Shown: positions 11,024-22,210, counted from the first letter of the stretch. The stretch is 64,000 bases of DNA from Megascapheus bottae (GCA_024803745.1 JANJXV010000039.1:10180001-10244000); one strand, 5' to 3'. Made by a program: numbers and translations. The notes: a model not told the origin generated them from the sequence alone.

Positions 11024-11165
11024 TGGACAGGGAGAAGAGAAGGAGGAGGGAGAAGAGAAGGAGGAGGAAGAAGAGGAAGAAGAGAAAGGAGTAGAAGGAG
11101 AAGGAGAAGGAATGGAGAAAGAAGAGGAGGAGGAAGATGAGGAAGAAGGGGAGGAAGAGTCTTTT
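11024..11165. repeat. Polypurine (GGA/GAA)n tract
   Basis: About 140 bp of almost uninterrupted A/G on the plus strand, mainly GGA, GAA and GAAGAG units. Confidence 0.93.
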
Positions 11166-11224
11166 ATTCCATAGATAGCCAGGTTCTCAGAGTGGAAAGG
11201 GGGCTTCTGTTTCCTGGCTGTTCC

Positions 11225-11420
11225 TTTGGAAGCTCTTGTTTCTTCTCTTGTCTCCTCTCCTCTCCTTCCTTCTCTTTCCATGTCCTGTCTCTCATCCCCA
11301 CTTCTTCCTTTCCCTCTGCTCCTTTTTTTCCCTCTCTTTCTTCCTTCTCCTCCCCTTCGTCCCCTCTTCTCTTTCCCCATCGTTTCTGTTCTGGTCCTTT
11401 TGCTCACTTCTCTCCCTCCC
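11225..11420. repeat. Polypyrimidine tract facing the purine tract
   Basis: About 195 bp rich in TCTCC, TTCC and CTCC units on the plus strand. Together with 11024-11165 it makes a purine-to-pyrimidine switch around a 60-bp spacer. Frames here (for example 10925-11542 minus, 205 codons) are Ser/Pro/Lys/Arg low-complexity translations. Confidence 0.85.
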
Positions 11421-12626
11421 ATCCAAGGTACCCAGAGTACCGCACACATTCTGACAGCCAGCTGTTCACACCTGTCCCCGGCCTCATCCCAAGTCTCCAG
11501 TCCAATCTCAGCCTGCCTTCCAGAAACCACGAGAGAAGACACCCCAGTGCCATCTTAGCCCCTCTCTTCTCCCCTCTGAAGACCAAATGCAAATGCCCTT
11601 CTCAGCATCCACTCCACTTCCAGTGGAGGGGCTGAGCTATGCCATGTGTTCAGTGTTGCAGACAGCCATCCAGGCCTTGCCTCCAGGGCCCAGAGCCTCA
11701 CGGAGGCTTTTCAGGGGGTGACCAGAGCAGGGGTGGTTTCTGGGTGTGGGCCAGGATGAATCAAGTTCATCCCCCTAGTCTGTTTTGTCTGTTGCCATTA
11801 GCAACAGGGGATGGAAGCTCCGCCCACCCCAAATCCAGACTCCTCCCAGCAACACTTGATTTCTTACCATGACCTCTCTTGACCTTTGCTGATTTAGTTA
11901 CCCTTCTCACCCCCAAAGACATTCTTATAGCTTCTGGGAGGGGAGAGGGACCAGGGCTTTAGCAGGTAGGTCTCTCCTCTTCCAGACAAGTGTACTGTGT
12001 GACTTAGGCTCCATTATTCTTGCTTAAGCTCGAAGTCTGTGATTTAGCATTTCCCATTTTAGCTTTGGAGAATTCCAGGGAGAATATTACCTCTCCCCCT
12101 CCCCTCAACCACTGCCCAATCCGGAATCTTTTGTCAGGGTAATTGAGCATAAAGTCTTTTCAGGTTTGTGTTTTCCAAAAGATGCATTGTCGCCTCTCAT
12201 TCATTTGTTCTCTTCCAGCTACCGGGGAGAAACTTTTTCAGTCCCCACCCCCATCCTTCTGAAGGAATTTGGGTTTCTAGGTTGATTATTTATGGGGATG
12301 CTGAGACTGTGGATTTCCTTTCTGCACATCCTCTTCTTCTCCCTACCCCCCCCATGATTAATTGACTTTTTCTTGGTAAATTACTATAGGAGAGAATAGG
12401 GAAATTGCTCACCAAATTGAAGATTCCTCTGGGTTCTTGTGATGTCTTCAAGTTTTCTTATCTGTGGTCCCTACACAGTATGATTTTTCTTGGATCTTGT
12501 GCCCTTGAATGGAACCAGGGACCTTCTATATTTTCTTGCTCCTGAACATCTTTCTCTAAGAGCAAGCACCAGCCAAACCCTAGCCTGTGTTTATGTCTCC
12601 TGAGCACTAAGAATGTTCTGCGGGTA
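11421..12626. other. Single-copy DNA, no gene recognised
   Basis: GC-richer part at 11440-11870, then mixed sequence. An octamer ATGCAAAT occurs at 11586. No exon with paired splice sites was found by eye. Confidence 0.4.
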
Positions 12627-12860
12627 TTTTTTTTTCTGGTTCTGGGAATTGAACTTGGGGCCCGGGAGCTGTCCCTGAGATTTTGTACTCATGGCTAGCA
12701 CTCTACCACTTCGAGCCAAAGCACCATTGCTGGCTTTTTCTGTGGTTCATTGGAGGTAAGAGCCTCATGGACTTTCCTGCTTGGGCTCGCTTTGAACCAA
12801 GATCCTCAGATCTCAGCCTCCTGAGTAGCTAGGATGATAGGCGTGAGCCACTGACAACTA
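12627..12860 (-). mobile_element. 7SL/Geo-type dimeric SINE, full length
   Basis: Read on the minus strand: AGTGGCTCACGCCTATCATC, CTCAGGAGGCTGAGATCTGA, Geo monomer, CCCCAAGTTCAATTCCCAGA, then an A-rich tail. Confidence 0.9.
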
Positions 12861-13934
12861 GTTTGCAGGTATTTCTTTTTTCCTACATAGTTGAAACCTG
12901 CCTCAAAAGATAGAATAATATTTAGTGACACGTGAAAAAGTATATGAAATGCAGATTTCCACGTCCCTAAATAAGGTTCCATTCGAAACCCAGCCACAAT
13001 CCCTCATTCATGTATTGTCTGGCTGATTTTGCACCCAAATGGCAGAGAGGAACAGTACAGACAGACACCTTAGGGCCTAGGAAATCTAAAATATTTAGTA
13101 TCTGGCCTGCTAGAGAGAATGTTTGCCAACGCTCCTGCTTTAGAGAAAGAGAGGAGTTTCTTTTCTTTTTGTGGTTGCCTGGGATAAATGGTGGGAGGGG
13201 ACTGGAGTATGCCTATTAATATTAATTCCTCCTTCAGGAACCATATTTAATTTTCTTTAGAGTGCTCCCCATTCCTCCCTCCCTCCAACCCTCTTCTCCC
13301 TCCCTCCTCCCTCCTCCTTTCCCTCCCTCTCAGGCCATCTATGTGATCTGAGGGGCTTTCACCCTCTCTTTCAGCCTGGCCCCACCCACACAAGGGGTAT
13401 TGGTTTCCAGTTGGATCCATTCCATTGTCACCTTAGCAAGTCCTCTTCCAAACAGACTGGTTCTGGGTCATTGTCATTGCACTTCCTTACATGGATGCTA
13501 TCTTTACGTGTCAGAGTTTCTGTGCTAGAGAAGCCTGTGGCCACGTTCCCAGAAATGGACCGGTGTGGTTCTAGCAGAGGAGGAAGTAGCTACAGGCACC
13601 TTGGAACCCCAATAAAAGGAAGAAGGAAGTCTGGTTTGGCAAGCTGCCTGGCCTGCTCCCTCTCGAGAAGGCTAGAGCCATTCCCAAGCTTACCCGAGGT
13701 GGGAGGTTCTCTTGAAGCCTGGTTTGACTGGAGACAGGTTTTCATTCTGGTTATGGGATTCAGAACTGTGGACAGACATTTCCAGCCAGTATCCAGGAGT
13801 CAGGAGAAATAGGAATCTGGCCCCTCATTGTAAAGGAGGCCTATGACACCAATGGAATGTCCTGCAAACGGAATCACAGATCTAAGCCAGAACTTAGGGC
13901 CCCAACCAAAGAGACAAAGAATGTGGGTGTGAGG
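12861..13934. other. Single-copy DNA with pyrimidine-rich patch
   Basis: Contains a CCCTCC-rich patch at about 13270-13330. The frame at 13411-13812 (plus, 133 codons) has no recognisable domain or splice context and is judged random. Confidence 0.4.
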
Positions 13935-14095
13935 TATGCCTGGATGCAGGGACTGTGAATCCTGAAGGGACAGCAGGGGTTGGGAGAGTTGTGGGGAGAA
14001 TGATGAAAGGGGGGGAGCATTGTCCTTGAAAACTGACATGTTGAATTGAAACCCTTTTGTTCAGCTTCTTAAAGATAACACAATAATAAATGCAT
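13935..14095 (+). mobile_element. L1 3' end, type A
   Basis: Carries the terminal motif series AAACTGACATGTTGAATTGA, AAACCCTTTTGTTCAGCTTC and TTAAAGATAACA, also found at 19925, 23950 and (reverse) 21445. A T/A-rich tail follows. Confidence 0.75.
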
Positions 14096-14117
14096 ACACA
14101 TATGCATACGTACATAA

Positions 14118-14397
14118 ACGCTATCAGCTCACACCTGAAATCATAGCTACTCAGGAGGCTGGGAATTTGAAGCCAGCTCAGGCAGGAAAGAAAGTCTTCT
14201 GAGACTCTTATCTCCAATGAACCACCAAGAAGAAGAAGAAGAGAAAGAGGAGGAAGAAGAGGAGGAGGGAGAGGAGGAGCAGGAAGAGGAGGAGGAGAGG
14301 TGGAGCTGTAGTTCAAGTGGGAGAGGGCTAGCTTTGAGCAAAAAAAGTTTCTGGACCACACCAGGCACTGAATTCAAGTCCCAGGATGGGCACACAT
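14118..14397 (+). mobile_element. 7SL/Geo SINE with internal GAAGAG expansion
   Basis: Complete at both ends, but the linker between the two monomers has expanded to about 80 bp of GAA/GGA units (14226-14305). It resumes with GGTGGAGCTGTAGTTCAAGT and ends CACTGAATTCAAGTCCCAGG. Confidence 0.9.
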
Positions 14398-14402
14398 AAC
14401 AA

Positions 14403-14545
14403 ACACCATGACTGATTTGTGGGGATGTGAGGGAAAAATGGGGAGCAAGCCAGGGAAGGGGTGACATTGTTCCAAAAAAATGTACTCTTTACTTGACTTA
14501 TTTAAACTAACCCTCTATACATCACTTTTCTAACAACAGTAGAAA
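14403..14545 (+). mobile_element. L1 3' end, type B
   Basis: GAAGGGGTGACATTGTTCC, AAATGTACTCTTTACTTGAC and AACCCTCTATACATCACTTT correspond to the reverse complement of sequence at 24945-25040 and 48990-49080. This marks a second, distinct L1 3'-end type. Confidence 0.72.
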
Positions 14546-15147
14546 ATACATTTTAAAAAATCACCATTGAAGTGTGAGAGGCTGACATCCTGAAGCAGGC
14601 TGGTTGAGGTGGGGTGCTGTCCTTGCCTTGGGGTGACCTCAGTTCTAACCTAGGTATCTCCACAAACAAAATCTGGAAGCTGTACCAGCAGTGTGTGTGT
14701 TGGCTTCTCTCTTCTGGACACACATGTCCACCAGTGATGCTAATTGCATTTCCTGGCCCAGCCCTGTCTGCTAATCCCCGTGCTCAGGGTAGTAGCTGGT
14801 TCCAGAAGGAGTGCAGTCTGTAGCGGTGATGGTGACTGGGGGTTCTTTGGGGATCTTCTCCTTGTTACACCCAGCTCTGAGGTTTCACAGCTCATTAAAT
14901 CTAGAAAACAACAACAACAACAGCAGCAACCAGCATGTGGCTGTCTGGAGTTTAAAGAAATCAGTACATATGGAGCCCATTTCTTGTGCTGGCCCGGATG
15001 TGGCCAAGTATAAAGAAGGAAGAGCTTGAGTTCAGGGAATTCATTGTGTGTGAAATCTCCAGTCCCAGCCCACTGCGCTGGACCACAGAAAGAAGGTCTA
15101 CCATGAGGCTGCAGCAAACTCCAGAAGGAGGCTTAGCCAGCTATCAG
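14546..15147. other. Single-copy DNA with a short (CAA)n
   Basis: A CAA/CAG run at 14907-14930. Frames across it (14740-15117 minus, 14744-15013 plus) have no other support. Confidence 0.4.
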
Positions 15148-15402
15148 CTGAACCTGACTCTCCCACCTGAAATCCCAGTTACTCAGAGAGCTGAGATTGG
15201 AGGATCCTCATATAAGACTCAAACCCAGCTGGGGCAGGGAAGTCTGTAAGACTCTCATCTCCAAGTAACCACCCCAAACCAACCAATCAACCAACCTGGA
15301 AGTGAAGCGATGGCCCCAATGGGTAGAGGACTAGCCGTGAACACACAAAAAAAGCACAGGGACAGCACTCAGGTCTTGCGTTCGAGTCCCAGGACCAGCA
15401 TG
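15148..15402 (+). mobile_element. 7SL/Geo-type SINE
   Basis: Has the CTCCCACCTGAAATCCCAGT start, an expanded CCAACCAACC linker, and the Geo monomer ending GCGTTCGAGTCCCAGGACC. The purine array follows as a tail expansion. Confidence 0.85.
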
Positions 15403-15486
15403 TACCCACAAAGAAAGAAAAAATAAGAAGGAAAGGAAGACAGGAAGAAAGGAAGAAGGGAAGGAAGGAAGGAAGGAAGGAAGGAA

Positions 15487-15540
<54 letters not shown>

Positions 15541-15580
15541 AAAGGAGGAGGGGAGGAAAGGTAAGAAAGAAGGAAAGACA
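15403..15580. repeat. (GGAA)n/(GAAA)n array at a SINE tail
   Basis: Perfect GGAA array at about 15461-15490 and GAAA array at 15491-15543, with degenerate flanks. Confidence 0.95.
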
Positions 15581-15614
15581 GAAAATGCAAGAGGTTGGCT
15601 TTTTCCCAATTAAG

Positions 15615-15741
15615 CCTGGTGCTTGAGCCTGTACCTCTACCTTCAGCTTTGTGCTGGTTGCTGTCTGCCCAGGTTGACTTTAACCTCGATCCTCAGATCT
15701 CAACCTCCTGAGTAGCTAAGATTATGAGCGGGGAGCTACCA
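15615..15741 (-). mobile_element. 7SL-like SINE fragment
   Basis: Only the 7SL half and part of the linker remain (AACCTCCTGAGTAGCTAAG, CGATCCTCAGATC). Confidence 0.75.
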
Positions 15742-16380
15742 GGATCTTGCTTGGAATTCTCCCTTTTCATTCTTCCTAATAAATCCGCTCTGGAAATGAC
15801 AGTCACACTTCCTGCCACTAGGACATACTCCAACCCTTTGTCGAGGAAAGAACTGGGAGAAAGAGAGATCTTCCTAGAGGCACCTGGCTGCTAAGAACTT
15901 GTGTCCCAAACAAGGAACAGGCGTGGAAAGGAAGTAGAGGAGACTCCAGGCAACAGTGAAGACTTTGGATTCTAGAGCTCGAGTCTGAATGGGTCGGGGT
16001 AGACTTGAATTCACCCGAGGAACCAGATAGATCTTGCCTGGGAATGAGGCTGAGGGAGAGAGGAGGAGTGAAGGAAGGAGGGAGGGGAGAAGTGAGGGAG
16101 GGCTGAAACAAAACCTCCCTGGGAAAGAAGTCACTCGAGAACTCATTCTGTACAGGCCCAGGTAGAAAAATTAACCTATGCATTTGCTCTCAATGAGCTC
16201 CAACCCTCCCACTACCCCCCCCCCGCCCCCTCTCAAGGTGCAATGGGTCTCATTCAGTTCTTGCCATTTCAGCTCTTTTAAGAAAAGCCATTCGTTGGTA
16301 TTTGTTTCTTGTTTTGAGGCTGGAGCATAGGAAGGCAACTTGTGCTGAAAGAGGAAGAGGAAATCTCTTTTATGCATTTT
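15742..16380. other. Single-copy DNA, nothing recognised
   Basis: A C-run at 16213-16230 (G-run on the minus strand) is the only local feature. Confidence 0.4.
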
Positions 16381-16555
16381 TATTTTTATTTTTTTTGTCA
16401 GTCCTGGGCTTAGGCACAGGGCTAGAGCTCTACCACTTGAGCCACAGCACCACTTCTGGCTTTCTTTTTCTATGTATGTGATACAGAGGAATCAAACCCG
16501 GGTCTTTATGCATGCTAGGCAAGCACACTACCGCTCGGCCAAACTCCCGGCCCCC
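16381..16555 (-). mobile_element. IDL-Geo SINE
   Basis: On the minus strand: GGCCGGGAGTTTGGCCGAG, the ID/tRNA-Ala-like monomer with B box GGTTTGATTCCTCTG, then the Geo monomer and an A-rich tail. This is the dimer described from geomyoid rodents. Confidence 0.88.
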
Positions 16556-19075
16556 AGGAAGAGGAAATTTCTTCCCAGAGTTGGGAAGGAGTGTGGAGAA
16601 TTGGAGTTGAAAAGTGTGAGGGCTGGGGTAGTGGGAGGAAGTGCCTGGGCCAATGCCTGGAGTGAGGGGCAACATTTCCTAGCATACACATTTTCATTTC
16701 CTACAGTCACTCCCAGAGCAGAAGTTGGGTGCTGTGGAATCAACTCTCTCTTTCCCTATGGCCGCCATAGTTTAAGATAGCTTCTTACAAAAATTATTGG
16801 GAGCTTTGGAAAGAAAAAATCCTAGAGCAGCACAAATAAGGAAGAGGATAAAGATCCTTGTATTTCAGAATAGCCAGGAAGGGGCTGAGGGTTGGAGTCT
16901 TGAGTAGAAGGGGAGAGGGGGAAAAGAGGAGGGGGAAGAAATGAGAATGGGGGGGGTGGTCAGGATGGAGGCAGTGAGAGAGGGCTCAGAAAGTCATGAA
17001 AATAAAATTCCAAGCTGAGGCATTCCATCTGGGGCTCTGATTGAATTATGGGAGAAGATGGAGTTTGGGGGAGATGGCTGGTTACTTCCAGCCCTGTTGT
17101 GGCAAATGAGAACCTTTGGTCTTTTTTGGAAACCCCACAATCCCCTACTCCCTGCTTTATTGAAATCAATTACAAGTGACTGAATCATTCCCAGTTCCTT
17201 GTCTTCTCCTCCCTCCACCCCTAAGGCAGCCCCACGCTGCTTCTCATTGTCTTACTTTCAGATAGCTTTGCACTGTGGAAGTCTAACCTGTAATTATCCC
17301 TGCCTGCCCAAAATGATGGCTGTCATATAAGAGAAAAAAACTTGACTGCTCGCTTTCCACAGGGGCTCTGTGGATCATGCCAGAACATCTGTCTGTTAAT
17401 CTCTTCCATAGGGTTTTGTTTGAGCCAGACCAGTGGCAAGGAAATGACAGGGGTGCTGGGAGCCAGATGAGATTGGGGAGGGGTGTTGAGGAGTGGAGAG
17501 GCGGCCCCAAAAGGTTGACTCCTACAACGCTAGGGCCAACTACTTCCTTCTGTGTCCATCCCATCAAAGGAAAGAATCTTGGGGTGCAAATCTTGGTTCT
17601 GGCCATGACCAGGGAAGAGTTCAAACGTGAGCTCTATCAAAGGGTAGAAGAAATATCCAAGAAATCACACCAGGATTTGCACGGAAGCATGCAACCAGAG
17701 ATATGATCATCCTTGAAAGTGCATGTGTAGGAGAAATCTAAGATTAATTGCATCAAGGGAAGAAATTTGGTCATGGAAGGCACTTATGAGTTATCTGGAG
17801 ATGAAGTGGATTTGGGGCACACTTGATGTGGAGGTCGGGCCACATCACTGTTTTGCCTCTGCCTTCTACTCCTGTGGTTTCACCTTATCTCTCTTGCAAC
17901 TCCCAAGCAACTTTCTCCTCTTATTTTGCCTCTCAGCTAAGGTCAAGTCCAGTCTGTGGTCCAGTGAAGACACTGGATTGTCCCACCTGTCTTAGCTAGA
18001 GTCAGATGTCCCACACTCAGTGCTGAGAAGGGAGCCACTAAGACCCTCGTGCAAAAGGAGAGGTGGCTAAGGACAAGTGGTGGGAGAAGTGAGTTCTAGA
18101 AGGGTCCACTGCTTACTCTGCAGAATCTTTTCTGTTCAAGTGGTGGCTTGCACAAGTTCTGACACTGGTGTTTGTGGAATGTTTAGATGAACTTTTCAGA
18201 GATTTCATCCCACAGTTGGCTAGCTCCACTGCTGTGGTCTAAGGTCAGGTAGAAGCATCATGAGGGAAGGGCTTTGGCAGAGGAGAGCCTATTACCTCAT
18301 GGAGGCCAGGAAGCAGAGGGACAGGCCAGGGACAAGATACCTGGCAAAGGTCTTTTCTTACAACCTGCTTCCTCCCACTTGCTACGTCTCATCACTTTCC
18401 AGTCAGGCCATCAAATGACAAATCCATCGTGGGTTCATCCAGCGATGACATCAGGGCTGTCATGAGCCAGTCAACTTCCCAAAGGCTCCATCAACCCAAA
18501 ACCAAGCCTTTTAATACCGAAGCCTTTGTGTGTGCGTGTAGGGAGCAGGAGAGGTCCATTTTATACCCAAATCAGCACACAGTCAAACTCTGGCCTACTG
18601 TGCCATGACACACTTGACACAGGAAGGACACAGCAGAAATCTTCAGAGTTTCAAATCGCTGCCTTAGACAGGAAGGGAGACCTGGCACTGACCTGTGAAG
18701 AGAAGAGAATTGGAGGGACTGAAAAAGTCTGTCAGAAATTCTCCCTGCCATGCAGGCAATTGTCTACTTGGCCTTTGTAAGTTGGAGGGGAAAGATGATG
18801 CAGCTTCAAGAGACAATTTTGTGAACTGGTTTCTGTCTTTTAATAGTTTGGCCTTTGCAAAGAATTCTGTTTACAGGATCCATCTTTACTGTGAGGGGAA
18901 AGAGGGATTTCCTTGAGTTGAAAGGGGAGCCTACTTACTGTCTGTCTTGCTGTCTGTCTTGCTGTCAGAGTACAAGTTTGACCAACAAAAAGGGAGAAAG
19001 CAAAGACCCACTTACTCTGTTGATAGTCATTATCCAGGCTCAGGTTAGATAGAGGAAATAACTCTTTTTGTTTTT
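16556..19075. other. 2.5-kb single-copy stretch free of recent SINEs
   Basis: No SINE, L1 or exon recognised. Minor features are a G-rich patch at 16910-16955 and a CTGTCTTG repeat at 18940-18965. Frames of 90-113 codons at 17283-17995 lack splice or domain support. Confidence 0.45.

Positions 19076-19114
<39 letters not shown>
19076..19114. repeat. (GT)n microsatellite at SINE end
   Basis: About 19 GT units abutting the tail of the minus-strand SINE that follows. Confidence 0.96.
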
Positions 19115-19116
<2 letters not shown>

Positions 19117-19288
19117 TGAAACTCAAACTCAGGGCCTAAGTGCTATCCCTAAGCTTTTTTTTTTTTTGCTCAAGGTTTGTGTTCTATCAAGTGAACCACA
19201 GCTCCACTCTGTCATTTTTGTAATTAATTGGAGATAAGAATCTCATCAACTTTCTTACCTTGGCTGGCTTTGACTCATGCTCCTCGGA
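19115..19288 (-). mobile_element. 7SL/Geo SINE, 5' truncated
   Basis: Geo monomer and part of the 7SL-like monomer up to CATGCTCCTCGG; the 7SL start is missing. Confidence 0.83.
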
Positions 19289-19315
19289 TACATCCTTTAA
19301 AATTAAGAAAATAAA

Positions 19316-19546
19316 CTTGGCACTGGTGGCTCATGCCTATCATCCTAGTTAATCAGGAGGTTGAAATCTGAGGCTTGTGGTTCAAATCCAGCCCAGGTAG
19401 GAAAACCCATGAGATTCTTATCTCTAGAGAATTTTCAAAAAGTCAGTAGTGGAACTATGGCTCAAGTGGTAGAATGCTAGCCTTGAGTATAAAAGCCCAG
19501 AACAGTGCCCAGGCCTTGAGTTCAAGCCCCAGGATGGGCACAAATT
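19316..19546 (+). mobile_element. 7SL/Geo-type dimeric SINE, full length
   Basis: CTTGGCACTGGTGGCTCATG to GCCTTGAGTTCAAGCCCCAG. It lies 27 bp from, and opposite to, the preceding copy, making an inverted pair. Confidence 0.9.
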
Positions 19547-19809
19547 TTGAATTAGTGTGCATTTATAATGCAATATTTCCATACACATAGTATACCTTGA
19601 GTAGACTTACCCTCCCTACTTAACCTAATTCTTCCCTTCCCTTCTCTTTGTTCTGCAAACAGCATGCAACACCATTTCTGGATTGTTATTTGATGAGACA
19701 GGCATTTATAAGGGTAAAGAAAGTTTGGAGAAGAACTTCATAAGTTTGAGTTTTGACATTATTTTTTTTAATCTATCTGAAGTTACCAAGATGCAGTTGG
19801 CTATTATTT
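19547..19809. other. Unassigned AT-rich DNA, possibly L1 3' UTR
   Basis: Sits just upstream of an L1 3' end and may be part of it, but is too diverged to assign. Confidence 0.35.
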
Positions 19810-19945
19810 TTTAATGGAAAGAGAGAAGGAGAAGAAGGAAGGAAGGGGTGACATACATCAAGATGTACTGTCCTCATAAACTGACAGATTGAGTCAAAAC
19901 CCCTTTGTACAGCTACTTAAGGATAATAAAAAAATGAATGAATAA
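19810..19945 (+). mobile_element. L1 3' end, type A
   Basis: GGGGTGACATACATCAAGAT, CATAAACTGACAGATTGAG and AACCCCTTTGTACAGCTACT, followed by TAAGGATAATAAAA and an A-rich tail. Confidence 0.8.
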
Positions 19946-20299
19946 AGAATTGTAGAGCCCCAGGGAAAAGTTAGAGCTGGGTTAGATATGAATTTGGCCA
20001 TTTCTGTATAGCAAACTATGCTACTATAATTTGTAACATTAACAAAGTCAAGTTTTAAAGACCGTTTATTTAAATATTGACCCCTATAATCATACACATG
20101 ATAAGAATAAGACTCAGGAGGGAAGGCAGTGTAAAAATAGCAGAACAAATATATGAAATATGGTTTAGATAGGAGCATACTCATTAAAACAAGAACACAA
20201 AAAGGTTATTTTTGTTAACTTGAAATTGTTGTTCGCTTCATTGTATCTTTTGTTATCAGTATTATTCCACATCATAATACCAGGGAGGAAAGGGAGGAA

Positions 20300-20965
20300 A
20301 TATAGTCAGAAAGAAACAGAACTGTCTTTGTTTGAAGATGATATAATTAACTAATGTAAATAATCTAAGAGAATCTATTAACAATTGAGATAATTAATAA
20401 TCCATTAATATTGATGTAAGGTATTGGCAGAAAGCCTCAGTACAAGATTAATACGGAAACATCAAAGCTATCTTATATACCCACAGTAACCAACTATTAA
20501 TGAACTTGTCCAAAATAGCAGCAAACTCATAAAATATTGTCACTGGGAGAAAAGAAATTTTATAATAAATAAAATAGACCGTTTTAGGGGGATCTTTTAA
20601 CATGTAATATCTTTTAACATGTAATAAAATGATTTGACTATAGACAGAGTGTTCACGACTGGAAAGATCTGTCTGATAAAATGTTGCTTCTCTCCAAAAT
20701 CACCTTAAAAATTTAACGTAACCCCAATAAAAATTACAAGGAGATGATTATAGAAATGGACAAGTGTGTTCTAAAATGCAAATAGGAGATATCTGCTCAT
20801 GGACAGCCATGAAAGTTTGAAGTAAGTGATCAAAGCGTTGTACTTTCTCCTTCTAATATCAAATTTATGAAGCACTAATCATGAAAGAAGTGAGGCATTG
20901 CTGGAAAATGAGCGAATAGGAGACATGGACTCGAAAGCTTGAAGCAGATCTTTGTATGAAATGAA
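20300..20965 (+). mobile_element. L1 ORF2 3' region relic
   Basis: The order of motifs follows the L1 ORF2 coding strand: TTTGAAGATGATATAATTA, CTTATATACCC, AATAGCAGCAAACTCATAAA, CCCCAATAAAAATTACAAG and TGCAAATAGGAGATATCTGC. Stops and indels are frequent, so it is not functional. A perfect 17-bp tandem duplication lies at 20592-20625. Confidence 0.72.
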
Positions 20966-21005
20966 CATGATAGAGAAATAGTTTCTCTTGGAGAAGGGTC
21001 TTCAA

Positions 21006-21221
21006 GACGCTGGTGGCTCACATCTGTAATCCTAGCCCACTCATTGGGCTGAGATCCAGAGGATCACGGTTCAAAGCCAGCCAGGTGGAAGAGATAGCTC
21101 ACTAGATCCCATCTCCAATCAACCACCATAAAGCCAGGCTGGAAGTATAGGTCAGGTGAAAGAGCATTAGCGATGAACAAATAAGCCAAATGAGAGCACG
21201 AGACCTTGAGTTCAAGGCCTG

Positions 21222-21222
<1 letters not shown>
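21006..21222 (+). mobile_element. 7SL/Geo-type SINE
   Basis: ACGCTGGTGGCTCACATCTG to CCTTGAGTTCAAGGCCTGA, with a diverged Geo monomer. The tail is the CA microsatellite that follows. Confidence 0.87.

Positions 21223-21270
<48 letters not shown>
21223..21270. repeat. (CA)n microsatellite at SINE tail
   Basis: About 23 perfect CA units replacing the usual A-rich tail. Confidence 0.97.
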
Positions 21271-21272
<2 letters not shown>

Positions 21273-21434
21273 TTCTTCATACTTTGCAACGTGTTAGATA
21301 TCTAGCTTACAACATTCACACGCGGAATCTATTAAATGCTCACACAAATATGCAAATAACATTGCAAGATGGTTCAAAGGAACTCTTGGATTCATTTCAC
21401 TAATGAAAAATAGAAAACACAGGTGTCTTTGAAA

Positions 21435-21775
21435 TGACTTTTTAATAATATTTTTATTATCTTTAGTTGCACAAAGGGGTTTCCAGCCCATGTTTGAGTT
21501 TATAAGCACAATGTCAGCTCTTCTTTCTCCCCATCTCTCCCTACCCCATCTGACCCCATGAGCTACCTGTTCCATTTCTCACCGATGTAATTTGAATATT
21601 ATGACAATCTTCACCCACCCTCTCTCCGTTCATCAGCCCTCCCTCACCTTGACCTCACCCCCTCCCCAACACCTCAAGTTCATTTTTGTTAGACTATCAG
21701 TTGTTAGAAGGACTTACACCATTGGAAGCCTTCATTGTATATAATATGCTTTAGTTCATATGTTTGTGTATGCCA
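21435..21775 (-). mobile_element. L1 3' end, type A, minus strand
   Basis: TTATCTTTAGTTGCACAAAG and GGGGTTTCCA are the reverse complement of the type A terminus, followed by CCCCATCTCTCCCTACCCCA, the complement of its purine-rich region. Confidence 0.78.
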
Positions 21776-21782
21776 TTTTTAA

Positions 21783-21964
21783 TTTTTCTTTTGCCAGCCC
21801 TGGGCTTGAGCTCAGGGCCTGAGCACTGTCCTTCGACTTTCTCAAGGCTAGAGTTCTTTCTACCACTTGAGCCTCAGCACCACTTCCAGCTTTTTCCCCC
21901 CATATATGTGAGGAATCATGCATGCTAGGCAAGCACTCTACCACTAGGCCAAACTCCCGGCTCC
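21783..21964 (-). mobile_element. IDL-Geo SINE with deleted B box
   Basis: The left monomer is intact from GAGCCGGGAGTTTGGCCTAG to CTAGCATGCATGATTCCTCA. It has lost roughly 20 bp around the internal promoter B box compared with copies at 36559 and 52428. Confidence 0.88.
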
Positions 21965-22210
21965 ATTTTTAAATTTTTTTTGTCAGTCATGAGGCCTAAA
22001 CTCAGGGCCTGGGTGTTGTCCCTGAGCTCTTTTTGCTCAAGGCTAGCACTCTACCTCTTTGAGCCACAGCTCCACTTCCATTTTTCTGGTGGGAAGTTGA
22101 AGATAAGAGTCTTAAGGACTTTCCTGCCTGGGCTACCTTTGAACTGTGATCCTCAGATCTCAGCCTCCTGAGTAGCTAGGATGACAGGTGTGAGCCACCA
22201 GAGCCCAGCT
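21965..22210 (-). mobile_element. 7SL/Geo-type dimeric SINE, full length
   Basis: Abuts the previous IDL-Geo copy in the same orientation. GGTGGCTCACACCTGTCATC and CTCAGGAGGCTGAGATCTGA are intact on the minus strand. Confidence 0.9.

Noticed and set aside
10925..11542. 205-codon minus-strand frame
   Set aside because: The composition (Lys/Arg/Gly then Ser/Pro) comes from the purine and pyrimidine tracts at 11.0-11.4 kb.
13411..13812. 133-codon plus-strand frame
   Set aside because: No homologous protein recognised and no splice or start context.
20300..20965. Possible intact LINE ORF2
   Set aside because: Only the 3' part is present, with many stops and indels.
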